This document shows positions 7,255 through 15,846 of a stretch of DNA of 64,000 nucleotides, one piece after another. Under the pieces are notes generated by a model. It did no database searches. It saw only the letters and a program-made list of their open reading frames with translations, and was not told where the DNA came from. Position numbers and translations under genes: made by a program. The DNA lies in the NCBI GenBank assembly GCA_934643455.1, contig CAKUBV010000005.1, forward strand, positions 1-64,000, written 5' to 3'. How positions within the stretch are numbered: the first letter of the stretch is position 1; each line of letters opens with the position of its first letter. The stretch comes from Candidatus Proelusimicrobium excrementi. GTDB lineage: Bacteria; Elusimicrobiota; Elusimicrobia; Elusimicrobiales; Elusimicrobiaceae.

Positions 7255-8324
7255 AGCTTGCAAGAGAAGTAAAAGTAGGTCCTTTTATATTGGGCGGCAA
7301 AAATCCCGTGCGAGTGCAGTCAATGTGCAACACCGATACGCGCGACGCGGAAGCCACCGTTAAACAAATTAAAATTTTGGAAAACGCCGGCTGTGAAATC
7401 AACCGCGTAGCCGTGCCGGATATGGACGCGGCCAAAACTTTGGGCAAAATCAAACAGGCGATTGAAACGCCCTTGGTGGCCGACATACACTTTGATTATA
7501 AACTTGCGCTTGAAGCCATAAAACAGGGCGTTGACAAAGTAAGAATAAACCCCGGCAATATCGGCGACAAAGCGAAAGTGAAAGAAGTCGTACTGGCCTG
7601 CAAGGATAAAGGCGTCGCCATAAGAATAGGCGTAAACGCCGGCTCCATTAAAGAACTTAGAAAGTTCCCCGGTCAGCCGAACTGGACTGACGAAAAATGG
7701 GCGGAAGTAATGGTCGGCGAGGCTTTGGAACAGGCCGATCTGCTTGAACAATTAAATTTTAAAGATTATTTGGTTTCGCTGAAATCGGATAATCTGTTCC
7801 GCACCGTCGCCGCCTGCGAACTTTTGGCGAGCAAAACCGATATTCCCCAGCATATAGGCCTTACGGAAGCGGGCAGCTTCCTTGCCGGCACGGTAAAAAG
7901 CGCCATAGCCATGAGCCGCCTTTTAAGCCAAGGCATAGGCGCAACCATAAGGATTTCCCTTACGGAAGATCCCAAAATGCAGGTGCGCGCCGCTTACGAG
8001 ATTTTAAAAGCTTTGGGCCTCAGGCAGTACGGCCCGAATATAATTTCCTGCCCGACTTGCGGCAGAACGCAAGTTGATATATCAGGCACGGTTAAAGCTT
8101 TGGAAGAGCAAATTTATTCCGACAAAGAACTTATCCGCCTTTCCACCGGCAAGAAAATAGCCGTAATGGGCTGCGCCGTAAACGGCCCGGGCGAAGCGCG
8201 CGACGCGGATTTCGGCATAGCCGGCGGCCGCGGCGAAGGCCTTTGGTTTAAAAAGGGCGAAATTATAGAAAAAATCCCCCAACAAATTTGGATTAAAAGA
8301 ATATTAGAGGAAATCAAAAAATAA
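7251..8324 (+). CDS. ispG: 4-hydroxy-3-methylbut-2-enyl diphosphate synthase (IspG/GcpE)
   Basis: An iron-sulfur enzyme of the MEP isoprenoid pathway that converts methylerythritol cyclodiphosphate to HMBPP. It is 357 residues, the usual bacterial length. The N-terminal TIM barrel is recognisable (VADIHFDYKLAL, VRINPGNIG). The cluster-binding Cys of ISCPTCGRTQVD lie near residues 267-270, and GCAVNGPGEARDAD follows near 307, with the third Cys and the Glu ligand. The start overlaps the rseP stop. It is followed after 18 bases by a DpnI-like gene. Confidence 0.97.
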   Translation: MKLAREVKVGPFILGGKNPVRVQSMCNTDTRDAEATVKQIKILENAGCEINRVAVPDMDAAKTLGKIKQAIETPLVADIHFDYKLALEAIKQGVDKVRINPGNIGDKAKVKEVVLACKDKGVAIRIGVNAGSIKELRKFPGQPNWTDEKWAEVMVGEALEQADLLEQLNFKDYLVSLKSDNLFRTVAACELLASKTDIPQHIGLTEAGSFLAGTVKSAIAMSRLLSQGIGATIRISLTEDPKMQVRAAYEILKALGLRQYGPNIISCPTCGRTQVDISGTVKALEEQIYSDKELIRLSTGKKIAVMGCAVNGPGEARDADFGIAGGRGEGLWFKKGEIIEKIPQQIWIKRILEEIKK

Positions 8325-8342
8325 TTTTTTTACTGTAATATT

Positions 8343-9104
8343 ATGCTTTTAAAACTGGACCGAACTTTGGCGCAAAACTACAAATCCACTTCACAACAAA
8401 TAAGAGTGATGAGTGAAACTTGGTTGCTGCAAAACGCTTATTGCGTCAAATGTGGAAATGTTTTGACAAAGACTCCCAATAATACTAAAGTGGAGGATTT
8501 TTATTGTTCAAATTGCAGCGAACAATTTGAACTAAAAACCGGCAAATATATCGGCAAGCAGATAACCGACGGTGCGTATTATACGATGATTGAAAAAATA
8601 CAAGATAACAGTATTCCTAATTTTTTCTTTCTTAATTATTCATTAGAAGACTATCATATCCCTAATTTAATGCTAATTCCAAAGCATTATTTGACTCAAG
8701 ACCTTATTATAAAAAGAAAGCCTCTATCAGAAAATGCAAAAAGAGCCGGATGGATTGGATGTAATATAAATATCAGCAATATTCCTGAAAGCGGCAAACT
8801 ATATATTATTAAGAATGGAACCGTTGTACAAAAAAATAAAATTCTAACGGATTTTAATAAAATGCTCTTCTTGAGAAAAGAAAGCGAATATTCCCGCGGT
8901 TGGCTTATAGATATTATAAAATGTATAGAAAGTTTGAATAAAAAGAGTTTATCTTTAGAAGAAATATACTCTTTTGAAAATTATTTAAAAGAAAAACATC
9001 CTCTAAATAATAATATTCGCCCGAAAATACGACAACAATTACAATTATTACGAGATAAAGGCTATATCAGATTTATAGGAAAAGGACAATACGAAATATT
9101 ATAA
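8343..9104 (+). CDS. dpnI: DpnI-like methyl-directed restriction endonuclease
   Basis: A 253-residue homologue of DpnI (254 residues), the type IIM enzyme that cuts GATC only when adenine is methylated. The alignment from memory runs end to end. It includes a zinc-finger CxxC pair (Cys34/37 and Cys55/58), the PD-(D/E)xK residues Asp52, Glu63 and Lys65 in DFYC...EQFELK, and the signature RAGWIGCNI. A C-terminal winged helix (about 180-253) carries IRPKIRQQLQLLRDKGYI. The start at 8343 fits the DpnI N-terminus although no ribosome-binding site is visible. It sits between ispG and proS, is clearly more AT-rich than both and uses more AAT/ATT codons, which suggests acquisition by transfer. There is no partner methyltransferase, as expected for this type. 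Activity is inferred. Confidence 0.93.
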   Translation: MLLKLDRTLAQNYKSTSQQIRVMSETWLLQNAYCVKCGNVLTKTPNNTKVEDFYCSNCSEQFELKTGKYIGKQITDGAYYTMIEKIQDNSIPNFFFLNYSLEDYHIPNLMLIPKHYLTQDLIIKRKPLSENAKRAGWIGCNINISNIPESGKLYIIKNGTVVQKNKILTDFNKMLFLRKESEYSRGWLIDIIKCIESLNKKSLSLEEIYSFENYLKEKHPLNNNIRPKIRQQLQLLRDKGYIRFIGKGQYEIL

Positions 9105-9136
9105 ATATATCCAAAACAAACAGAGGAAATAAGAAA

Positions 9137-10849
9137 ATGAAATTATCGCAATATTATATACCCACTTTAAAAGAAGCCCCGAAAGACGCCGATATCGTAT
9201 CGGCCAAGCTGATGTTAAGGGCCGGGCTTATACGCAAAACCGCCAGCGGCCTTTATGAATGGCTGCCTTTGGGTATGAGAATTTTGAAAAAAGTTGAAAA
9301 TATCATCAGGGAAGAACTTAACGCCGCAGGCTGCTGCGAAGTTTGGCTCCCCGTAGTTCAGCCGCAGGAAATTTGGGAAGAATCCGGCCGCTGGGCCCAT
9401 TACGGCAAGGAACTTCTGCGTTTTAAAGACCGCAAAGGCGCCGGCTTCTGCATGGCCCCCACCGCAGAAGAAGCTATGACGGATTTGGTGAGGAAGGACG
9501 TAAATTCCTACAAGCAGCTGCCTTTGTGCCTTTATCAGTTCGGCACAAAATTCCGCGATGAAATCCGCCCGCGTTTCGGCATAATGCGCGCCAGAGAATT
9601 TTACATGAAAGACGCCTACTCTTTCTGCGCGGACGAAAAATCCGCCGAAAAGTGGTATCAAATCCTTTATGAAGCCTATATCCGCATATTTACAAGATGC
9701 GGCTTTAAATTTAAACCCGTTGAAGCCGATACCGGCAATATCGGCGGGAACTTCTCCCACGAGTTTATGGTTCTGGCAAAAACCGGGGAAAATGAAATTT
9801 CAGTCTGCCACAAATGCGGATATACCGCCAATACGGAAAAGACCGAAATAAAAGCCCCCCAGCCCGCAGAACTTAAAGACTTACTGCCCGCAGAGGAAGT
9901 TTTTACCCCTGAAGCCAGAACGATAGACGAAGTGGCCGCTTTCTTAAAACAGCCCTCCGAGAAATTTATCAAGACGCTGGTTTACAAAGCCGACGGCAAA
10001 GGAGTTGTCGTTTTAATGCGCGGCAATGATGAACTTAACGAAATCAAACTGAAAAAGCTTTTAAACGCCGAAGAGCTGGAAAAGGCCACCCCGGAATTTT
10101 ATGAGGAAGTTACTTCTTCCCCCCTCGGTTTTGCGGGGCCCTGCGGCTTAAAAGCGCGCAAGCCGGAAGTTAAAATTTACGCCGACAATTACGTAAAAAC
10201 AATAGTAAACGGCACGGCAGGCGCGAACAAGAAAGACACCCATATCAAAAACGTTAATTTGGGCAGGGATTTTGAAGCGGACATTTTTGCCGATTTGAAA
10301 CTCGCCTCCAAAGGCGACCGCTGTCCGCGCTGCGGAGAAGAGTTTGAGTTCATGCGCGGCATTGAAGTGGGCCACACATTCAAACTTGGCACGAAGTATT
10401 CTCAGACCATGGGCGCGACCTTCTTGGACGAAGCCCAGCAATCCAAACCCATGATTATGGGCTGTTACGGCATAGGCGTAAGCCGCGTAATAGCCGCCGC
10501 GATAGAGCAATCCCACGATGACAACGGCATAATTTGGCCCGCGCCGCTTTCCCCGTTTGACGTGGAGCTTATCGCCCTTGACACCGAAGGCGAAGTAAAA
10601 CAAAAAGCGGACGAGATTTTTAACTCCCTGCGTGCGGAAGGGATAAGCATCCTTTACGATGACAGAGCCGAACGCCCGGGCGTAAAATTTAAAGATGCGG
10701 ACCTTATCGGTATACCGCACAGACTCGTAATCGGCAGAAAACTTCTGCCGGAAGGCAAACTGGAATATAAATCCAGAACAGCCGAAAAGCCGGAATTTTG
10801 GCAGCTGGAAGGATTGGATGCCAAAATTAAAGCTTTATTAAATAAATAG
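9137..10849 (+). CDS. proS: Prolyl-tRNA synthetase, bacterial type with editing insertion
   Basis: A class II aminoacyl-tRNA synthetase charging tRNA-Pro, 570 residues. Motif 2 (FRDEIRPRFGIMRAREF) lies near residue 137 and motif 3 (GCYGIGVSRVIAA) near 440. The insertion domain between them (about 220-400) hydrolyses mischarged Ala-tRNA-Pro in the family; its KTLVYKADGKGVVVL segment is visible. The C-terminal anticodon domain starts near 475. The start has GAGGAAAT upstream. The DpnI-like gene separates it from ispG, with 32 bases between them. Confidence 0.97.
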   Translation: MKLSQYYIPTLKEAPKDADIVSAKLMLRAGLIRKTASGLYEWLPLGMRILKKVENIIREELNAAGCCEVWLPVVQPQEIWEESGRWAHYGKELLRFKDRKGAGFCMAPTAEEAMTDLVRKDVNSYKQLPLCLYQFGTKFRDEIRPRFGIMRAREFYMKDAYSFCADEKSAEKWYQILYEAYIRIFTRCGFKFKPVEADTGNIGGNFSHEFMVLAKTGENEISVCHKCGYTANTEKTEIKAPQPAELKDLLPAEEVFTPEARTIDEVAAFLKQPSEKFIKTLVYKADGKGVVVLMRGNDELNEIKLKKLLNAEELEKATPEFYEEVTSSPLGFAGPCGLKARKPEVKIYADNYVKTIVNGTAGANKKDTHIKNVNLGRDFEADIFADLKLASKGDRCPRCGEEFEFMRGIEVGHTFKLGTKYSQTMGATFLDEAQQSKPMIMGCYGIGVSRVIAAAIEQSHDDNGIIWPAPLSPFDVELIALDTEGEVKQKADEIFNSLRAEGISILYDDRAERPGVKFKDADLIGIPHRLVIGRKLLPEGKLEYKSRTAEKPEFWQLEGLDAKIKALLNK

Positions 10850-10869
10850 CGTCGATGGCTTCGGTATTT

Positions 10870-10898
10870 TTGCTTTAAGCGCGTATTTATGTTATAAT
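10870..10898 (+). promoter_or_regulatory. Promoter of the rimP-nusA-infB operon
   Basis: TTGCTT (10870-10875) and TATAAT (10893-10898) are separated by 17 bases, close to the sigma-70 consensus. The expected start near 10905 gives a leader of about 60 bases. Confidence 0.7.
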
Positions 10899-10920
10899 AA
10901 AACTATCTTAAAGATGACTT

Positions 10921-10952
10921 AAGCGACTTGTTTCAGCAAGTCGCTTTTGTTT
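10921..10952 (+). promoter_or_regulatory. Attenuator-like hairpin in the rimP leader
   Basis: AAGCGACTTG pairs perfectly with CAAGTCGCTT over a six-base loop (TTTCAG) and is followed by TTGTTTT, just before the ribosome-binding site of rimP. It looks like an intrinsic terminator within the leader, so it may control readthrough into the operon. NusA feedback is an attractive but unproven explanation. Confidence 0.6.
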
Positions 10953-10966
10953 TAGAGGAAGAATTT

Positions 10967-11425
10967 ATGAAAAATAAAAATTATATTGAAGAAGCCGTAG
11001 CCCAAGCCTTAAGCACGCAGGGATACGAACTTATCGACCTTATCATTCAAGCCCACGGAAGCAAAAAACTTTTGCAGTTTTTCGTGGACAAAGAAGGCGG
11101 AATCAATCTTAACGATTGCGAAGTTCTTTCCAATAAAATAGACGCCGTTTTAACAATGGAAAATCTTATCGACGGCGCATATATTCTGGAAGTTTCTTCC
11201 CCCGGCATAAAAAGAGTGCTGAAGAAACCCGAACATTTTAAAAGATTTATCGGCGAAAGGGCAAAAATCTACACCAAAGAACCGATAGAAAAAAGAGCCT
11301 GCTTTACCGGCCTTATAGATTCGGCCGACGATGAAGGCTTTGTCCTTGATGACGGCACGACGAAGTTCACTTTTAAATACGACGCTTTAAAAAAAGCCAA
11401 TCTTGACCCGGTAACGGAATTTTAA
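10967..11425 (+). CDS. rimP: Ribosome maturation factor RimP
   Basis: A 152-residue protein needed for 30S subunit maturation. The N-terminal domain contains GYELIDLIIQ and the FVDKEGGINLNDCE segment typical of RimP; VSSPGIKRVLKKPEHFKRFIG follows. The start at 10967 is chosen because AGAGGAAG precedes it; an in-frame start 39 bases upstream lies within the leader hairpin. It is the first gene of the classical rimP-nusA-infB operon. Confidence 0.93.
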   Translation: MKNKNYIEEAVAQALSTQGYELIDLIIQAHGSKKLLQFFVDKEGGINLNDCEVLSNKIDAVLTMENLIDGAYILEVSSPGIKRVLKKPEHFKRFIGERAKIYTKEPIEKRACFTGLIDSADDEGFVLDDGTTKFTFKYDALKKANLDPVTEF

Positions 11426-11449
11426 TTTATTAACAGGAGAAATCACAAA

Positions 11450-12817
11450 ATGCAAAGCAAGGATTTACTTTTAGCTTTAGAAAGCTTAGAGAGAGAAAAA
11501 AACATCAAAAGGGAAGACACTTTAAAAACCATTGAAGACGCCCTTATCTCCGCATTAAGAAAGCACCTCGGCAAAACCGCCGTACTTTCCGCCAAAATCG
11601 ACACCGACGAAGGCAGCATAACCGCTTATCAGACTTTGAACGTCGTGGAAGAAGTAACCAACCCGGAAATGGAAATTTCCCTCGAAGACGCAAAAGCCAT
11701 AGACCCGGCCGCCAAAATAGGCGAAGATGTGGTAAACACGCTTAACGTTGAGGATTTCTCCCGCATAGCCGCGCAGATAGCCAAACAAGTTCTTATCCAA
11801 AAGGTAAGAGGCATTGAACGCGACAATCTTTACAAAGAGTTCAAGCCCAGGGAAGGCGAAGTCGTAACCGGTTTGGTAAGGAGATTTTCCGACAGGGATA
11901 TTATAGTTGACCTCGGCAAAGCCGAAGCAATTTTGCCTTACTGCGAACAAATCAAAAAAGAACGCTTCGCGCACGGCGGCAGAGTTAAAGCCATTATCAC
12001 GAAAGTACTCAGCCAAAACGATTTCCTGGACGTTAAAGACAATCCCGTCCTCGGCAAATACAAATCCGCCGCTTACAAAATGGACAAAGGACAGAGAGGT
12101 CCATACATTATTCTTTCCAGAACTTCCCCCGAATTTTTGAAAGAACTTATGAAAGTTGAAATACCCGAACTTTCCGACGGCATTATTGAAACAAAAGCCA
12201 TAGTCAGAGATCCGGGCTTCAGGGCGAAAGTCGTAGTAAAAAGCAATGACAATAAAATCGACCCTATCGGCACCTGCGTCGGCATGAGAGGCATAAGAAT
12301 AAGAGCCGTAACCAATGAACTTTCCGGCGAGAAAATCGATCTCATCAATTACAGCGACGATTCCGTCAGCAATATAGTAAACTCTCTTTCCCCGGCGAAA
12401 GTCCTTTCCGTAAAGATAATCAGCATGGAAAAGAAACAGGCTTTGGTAATCGTCCCGGATGACCAGCTCGCCATAGCAATCGGCAAAGACTGGCAGAATA
12501 TAAAGCTGGCCTCCAAAGTTTGCGGCTGGGAACTTGAAGTAAAGAGCGAATCCCAGAAGAACCAGGAAGGCCTTGAGGCCGCCCAGCTTATCCAGGAAAC
12601 CCTTTCCGGCGTGGAAGGCATCGGCCCCAAAATAGCGGAAGTTATGGTAAAAGCCGGTTTTAACTCAATAGAAAAAATAGCCTCTTTAACCCCGGAACAC
12701 CTTGCCACTTTGCAGGGCGTAGGCGAAAAGACGGCCGAAAAGATTATAGAAGGCGCCAAGAAATATTTGGCACAGCAGCAGGAGGCGGCAGATGACAGCA
12801 ACGAAGAAAACAACTAA
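11450..12817 (+). CDS. nusA: Transcription termination/antitermination factor NusA
   Basis: A 455-residue NusA. It has the N-terminal RNA polymerase-binding domain (1-125), an S1 domain (about 130-200, GEVVTGLVRRFSDRDIIVDLG) and two KH domains (about 210-345), including the GTCVGMRGIRIRAV and AIAIGKDWQNIKLA loops. A C-terminal helix-hairpin-helix region (about 380-440) carries VEGIGPKIAEVMVKAG and LQGVGEKTAEKI. AGGAGA precedes the start. The stop lies 26 bases inside the infB gene in another frame, which implies coupled translation. Confidence 0.97.
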   Translation: MQSKDLLLALESLEREKNIKREDTLKTIEDALISALRKHLGKTAVLSAKIDTDEGSITAYQTLNVVEEVTNPEMEISLEDAKAIDPAAKIGEDVVNTLNVEDFSRIAAQIAKQVLIQKVRGIERDNLYKEFKPREGEVVTGLVRRFSDRDIIVDLGKAEAILPYCEQIKKERFAHGGRVKAIITKVLSQNDFLDVKDNPVLGKYKSAAYKMDKGQRGPYIILSRTSPEFLKELMKVEIPELSDGIIETKAIVRDPGFRAKVVVKSNDNKIDPIGTCVGMRGIRIRAVTNELSGEKIDLINYSDDSVSNIVNSLSPAKVLSVKIISMEKKQALVIVPDDQLAIAIGKDWQNIKLASKVCGWELEVKSESQKNQEGLEAAQLIQETLSGVEGIGPKIAEVMVKAGFNSIEKIASLTPEHLATLQGVGEKTAEKIIEGAKKYLAQQQEAADDSNEENN

Positions 12818-15056
12818 TAACGAAAACCCGGAAGAAACAGAGAAAAAGAAAACCGTAAAAAAGGCCGCTCCTAAAAAAACAACGGCAAAAAAAGCCGCAG
12901 GAGAAAAAAAGCCCGCCGCCAAAAAGACGACGGCAAAGAAACCCGCGGCCAAAAAAACAGCCGTAAAAAAGCCCGCGGCAAAAAAAACGATTAAAAAAGC
13001 GGAAGAAGCAAAAGCAATTTTGGATACGGTTCAGCACGGGGCGGAACAAAAAGCCGCCGCGGAACAAACAAAACCGGCGGAAGTTATAAACGCGCCGGAA
13101 AAAGCGCCGGCTCCCGCAGTAAAAGCGGAAGCCAAGCCGGAGCATAAACAGGAGTTTAAACCCTCCGAGCCCAAAGCCGAAGTAAAGCGCGAGTTTAAAC
13201 CTCAGCCCAAACCGGCTCAGCCCCAGCAGCAAAACAGGCATGAGTACAAAAGGGAAGAGCAGAAACCCGCCGCGCCGGCGCAAAGCAATGAGAAAGTTAT
13301 AAAAATCTTAGGCCAGCCCACCATTAAAGAGCTTGCTGAAAAGATGGATATCAAAATAAACGACTTTATTAAAAAGCTTATGGGCATGGGTATTTTCGCC
13401 ACAATCAACCAAAGGCTTGAGCAGGATATGATTGAGCTTGTTGTGTCCGAATGCGGTTTTAAGGCAGAAATCACGCACGAATTTGCCGAAGACAAAATCG
13501 CCGCGGAAGATCACGAACAGGAAGATCCCGCTCATTTAAAACCCAGAGCCCCGGTCGTAACCATTATGGGCCATGTCGACCACGGTAAGACCAGCCTTTT
13601 GGACGCAATCCGCCATTCCAACGTAGTGGCAGGAGAGTTCGGCGCGATAACCCAGCACATAGGCGCATACAGGGTTAAAACGCCAAAAGGTTATATTTCC
13701 TTCTTGGATACCCCGGGCCACGAAGCTTTCACGGCCATGAGGGCAAGGGGAGCGCAAGCCACGGACATAGTCGTATTGGTGGTTTCCGCGACCGACGGCA
13801 TAATGCCGCAAACCATAGAAGCTATAAACCACGCACAATCGGCCGGCGCGCCGATAATTGTGGCGGTAAACAAAATAGATTTGCCCGGCGCAAATCCCGA
13901 TAAAGTTAAACAGGAACTCGCCAACCGCGGTTTAATCCCGGAAGAATGGCAGGGTAATACAATCTACGTCGAAATATCGGCCAAAAAGAGGATTAACATC
14001 GACAAACTTTTGGAAATGATAAGCCTTCAGGCCGAAATAATGGAACTTAAAGCCAACCCGGACAGAAGGGGCGTCGGCGTAATATTGGAAAGCAAACGCG
14101 ACAATAAACGCGGCGTCGTAGCTACGGTTTTGGTTCAGAAAGGCACCATGAGGGTCGGCGATCCGTTTATAGTCGGCACCAACTACGGCAAAATAAGGGC
14201 TTTGATAGACGAACACGGCAAAAGGCTGCCCAGCGCGGGCCCTGCCGTGCCGGCGGAAGTCTTAGGTATTAACGGCGAGCCCCCGGCCGTCGGCGATACG
14301 CTTTTTGTAACCGAAAGCGAAAAGGAAGCCAAACACATCGCCGAAAAACGCAAACTTGCCCATAAGGAAGAAAAACTCGCTCATCAAAAGCATGTTTCCT
14401 TAAGCAGCTTAAAGAGCGATATTGAAGGCAAGAACGTAAAAGAGCTGGCAATAATCTTAAAAGCGGACGTACACGGCTCCATAGAAGCCATAAAAGACGC
14501 CATTTTAAGAACCCCGACGGAAGAAGTGCAGGTTAAAATCATACACTCCGGCGCGGGCAATGTCAATGAGTCCGATATACTTTTGGCAAAAGCCAGCAAC
14601 GCCGTCGTAATAGCCTTTAACGTTGACAGCGACAGCAAAGCCGCCGAAGAAGCCGAAAAAGAAGGCATTGAAATACGCAAATACAATATTATCTTTGAAC
14701 TTCTTGAGGACTTGCGCGCCGCTATGGAAGGTTTGCTTGAACCTGAAATAGTGGAAGAAAGAGTCGGCCTTGCCACAGTCCGCCAAACCTTTGATTTAAG
14801 CTCCGGCTTTGTCGCCGGTTCGTATATCGAAGAAGGCAAAGTGGTGCGCGGTTATGAAGTGCGCGTACTGCGCGGAGGCGAACAGATATACAAAGGCAAG
14901 ATATCTGGCTTAAAACGCTTCAAAGACGACGTTAAAGAGGTTGAAAAGGGCTATGAATGCGGTATATCCATAGACGGTTTCCGCCAAACAAAACCCGGCG
15001 ACACCATTGAGTGCATACAAAAGAAAACGATTACAAGAAGAATAAGCAAAATATAA
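12792..15056 (+). CDS. infB: Translation initiation factor IF-2
   Basis: A 754-residue GTPase that places initiator tRNA on the 30S subunit. The first 85 residues are almost only Lys, Ala, Pro and Thr in histone-H1-like KKPAAKKT repeats, followed by a Pro/Glu/Lys linker to about 175. The IF2_N domain contains IKELAEKMDIKINDFIKKLM. The G domain has GHVDHGKTS (near 259), DTPGH (near 306) and NKID (near 360). Domains II and IV and the C-terminal fMet-tRNA-binding region follow. GGAGG within the nusA 3' end serves as ribosome-binding site. The repetitive Lys-rich stretch is longer than in most bacteria. Confidence 0.97.
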   Translation: MTATKKTTNNENPEETEKKKTVKKAAPKKTTAKKAAGEKKPAAKKTTAKKPAAKKTAVKKPAAKKTIKKAEEAKAILDTVQHGAEQKAAAEQTKPAEVINAPEKAPAPAVKAEAKPEHKQEFKPSEPKAEVKREFKPQPKPAQPQQQNRHEYKREEQKPAAPAQSNEKVIKILGQPTIKELAEKMDIKINDFIKKLMGMGIFATINQRLEQDMIELVVSECGFKAEITHEFAEDKIAAEDHEQEDPAHLKPRAPVVTIMGHVDHGKTSLLDAIRHSNVVAGEFGAITQHIGAYRVKTPKGYISFLDTPGHEAFTAMRARGAQATDIVVLVVSATDGIMPQTIEAINHAQSAGAPIIVAVNKIDLPGANPDKVKQELANRGLIPEEWQGNTIYVEISAKKRINIDKLLEMISLQAEIMELKANPDRRGVGVILESKRDNKRGVVATVLVQKGTMRVGDPFIVGTNYGKIRALIDEHGKRLPSAGPAVPAEVLGINGEPPAVGDTLFVTESEKEAKHIAEKRKLAHKEEKLAHQKHVSLSSLKSDIEGKNVKELAIILKADVHGSIEAIKDAILRTPTEEVQVKIIHSGAGNVNESDILLAKASNAVVIAFNVDSDSKAAEEAEKEGIEIRKYNIIFELLEDLRAAMEGLLEPEIVEERVGLATVRQTFDLSSGFVAGSYIEEGKVVRGYEVRVLRGGEQIYKGKISGLKRFKDDVKEVEKGYECGISIDGFRQTKPGDTIECIQKKTITRRISKI

Positions 15057-15081
15057 TTTGCGATATCGTTTAACTCTGAAA

Positions 15082-15109
15082 ATCCCCGGTTTAAAGCCGG
15101 GGATTTTTA
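15082..15109 (+). terminator. Terminator of the rimP-nusA-infB operon
   Basis: ATCCCCGG and CCGGGGAT form the stem around TTTAAAG and are followed by TTTTATAT. The region 15110-15284 holds no gene. Confidence 0.85.
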
Positions 15110-15284
15110 TATATTGCCCCCTGCCGGCGGATATTTGTTATTTGTTTTATGATTGTTTTACGCGCCCCGGATGGCTAATTCGGATGGCTTATCCCCCCCC
15201 GCCGATAGGCCTGTAATACCATAAAAATATCCATAAGCCCATAGGCTGAAACCACTGGGCATTATGTTCTTATCATAAAAATAA

Positions 15285-15806
15285 CTATCCCCCGGCATAG
15301 CCGGGGGTTTTTCACATTGGGGCCCTGCCCCTCCTTACTAGCTAGGCGTGGAACGCCTCTCAACGTCCTGTCACTCGCGTTTCCCATGGGCTCTTATCAA
15401 ACGCTAACTGTGCCCCTAACTTATCTTCCCTCAACTGATTTTTTATATATTCCGCTATCTTTACTTTGTTCTTCCCTACCGTATCCACATAGTACCCTCT
15501 ACACCAAACCTCTCGGTTCTTATACTTATACTCCATATTCTTCCACCGTTCATATATTAGCAAACTGCTTTTCCCTTTTATATATCCCATTACATTGCCT
15601 ACGCTGTATTTTGGCGCAAATACGATATGATACTTGCAGTTCCACGTTGTATGTGATAATTTATTTAAGTCATTGGACATAACAATGACCTCCTTTTGTT
15701 TAATTGCCTGCTAGCACAGGCAATTTATTATACAAAAGGAGTTTTTTTGTCTTGTGGAACGGTAGAACCTTACTGAACCACCGGCCTAGCCGGTGGTTTT
15801 CTAGGC
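15285..15806 (-). mobile_element. IS200-type insertion sequence remnant
   Basis: A tnpA-like gene is bracketed by hairpins as in IS200/IS605 elements. The left-end hairpin AACCACCGGC CTA GCCGGTGGTT is at 15776-15798 and the right-end hairpin CCCCCGGC ATA GCCGGGGG at 15289-15307. A third hairpin (AATTGCCTG ... CAGGCAATT, about 15700-15724) sits in the tnpA leader, as in IS200. There is no tnpB. Exact ends are estimated because these elements make no target duplication. Confidence 0.8.
15360..15680 (-). pseudogene. tnpA: IS200 transposase TnpA with internal deletion
   Basis: The frame encodes 106 residues where intact IS200 TnpA has about 150. The N-terminus (TTWNCKYHIVFAPKY) joins directly to the middle segment (MGYIKGKSSLLIYERW), so about 45-50 residues are missing. 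The missing part normally holds the HUH metal-binding His pair. The catalytic Tyr with its downstream Gln (YIKNQ) and the GYYVDTVG segment remain. AGGAGG precedes the ATG. Loss of HUH means the product should be unable to transpose. The reading frame itself is unbroken, so the deletion was in frame. Confidence 0.85.
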
Positions 15807-15812
15807 ACAAAA

Positions 15813-15836
15813 AAAGGCCGGCTTTCGCCGGCCTTT
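15813..15836 (-). terminator. Terminator of the efflux operon
   Basis: AAAGGCCGGC TTTC GCCGGCCTTT, followed on the minus strand by a run of seven T, just after the acrB-type stop codon. Confidence 0.85.
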
Positions 15837-15846
15837 AAAACTCAAT

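Noticed and set aside
12744..13283. Long minus-strand frame opposite the infB N-terminus, rich in Phe, Arg and Gly
   Set aside because: It is the antisense shadow of the Lys/Ala-rich region of IF-2 and has no start signals.
15317..15682. Plus-strand frame antisense to the IS200 transposase
   Set aside because: The TnpA motifs are on the minus strand; this frame has no recognisable features.
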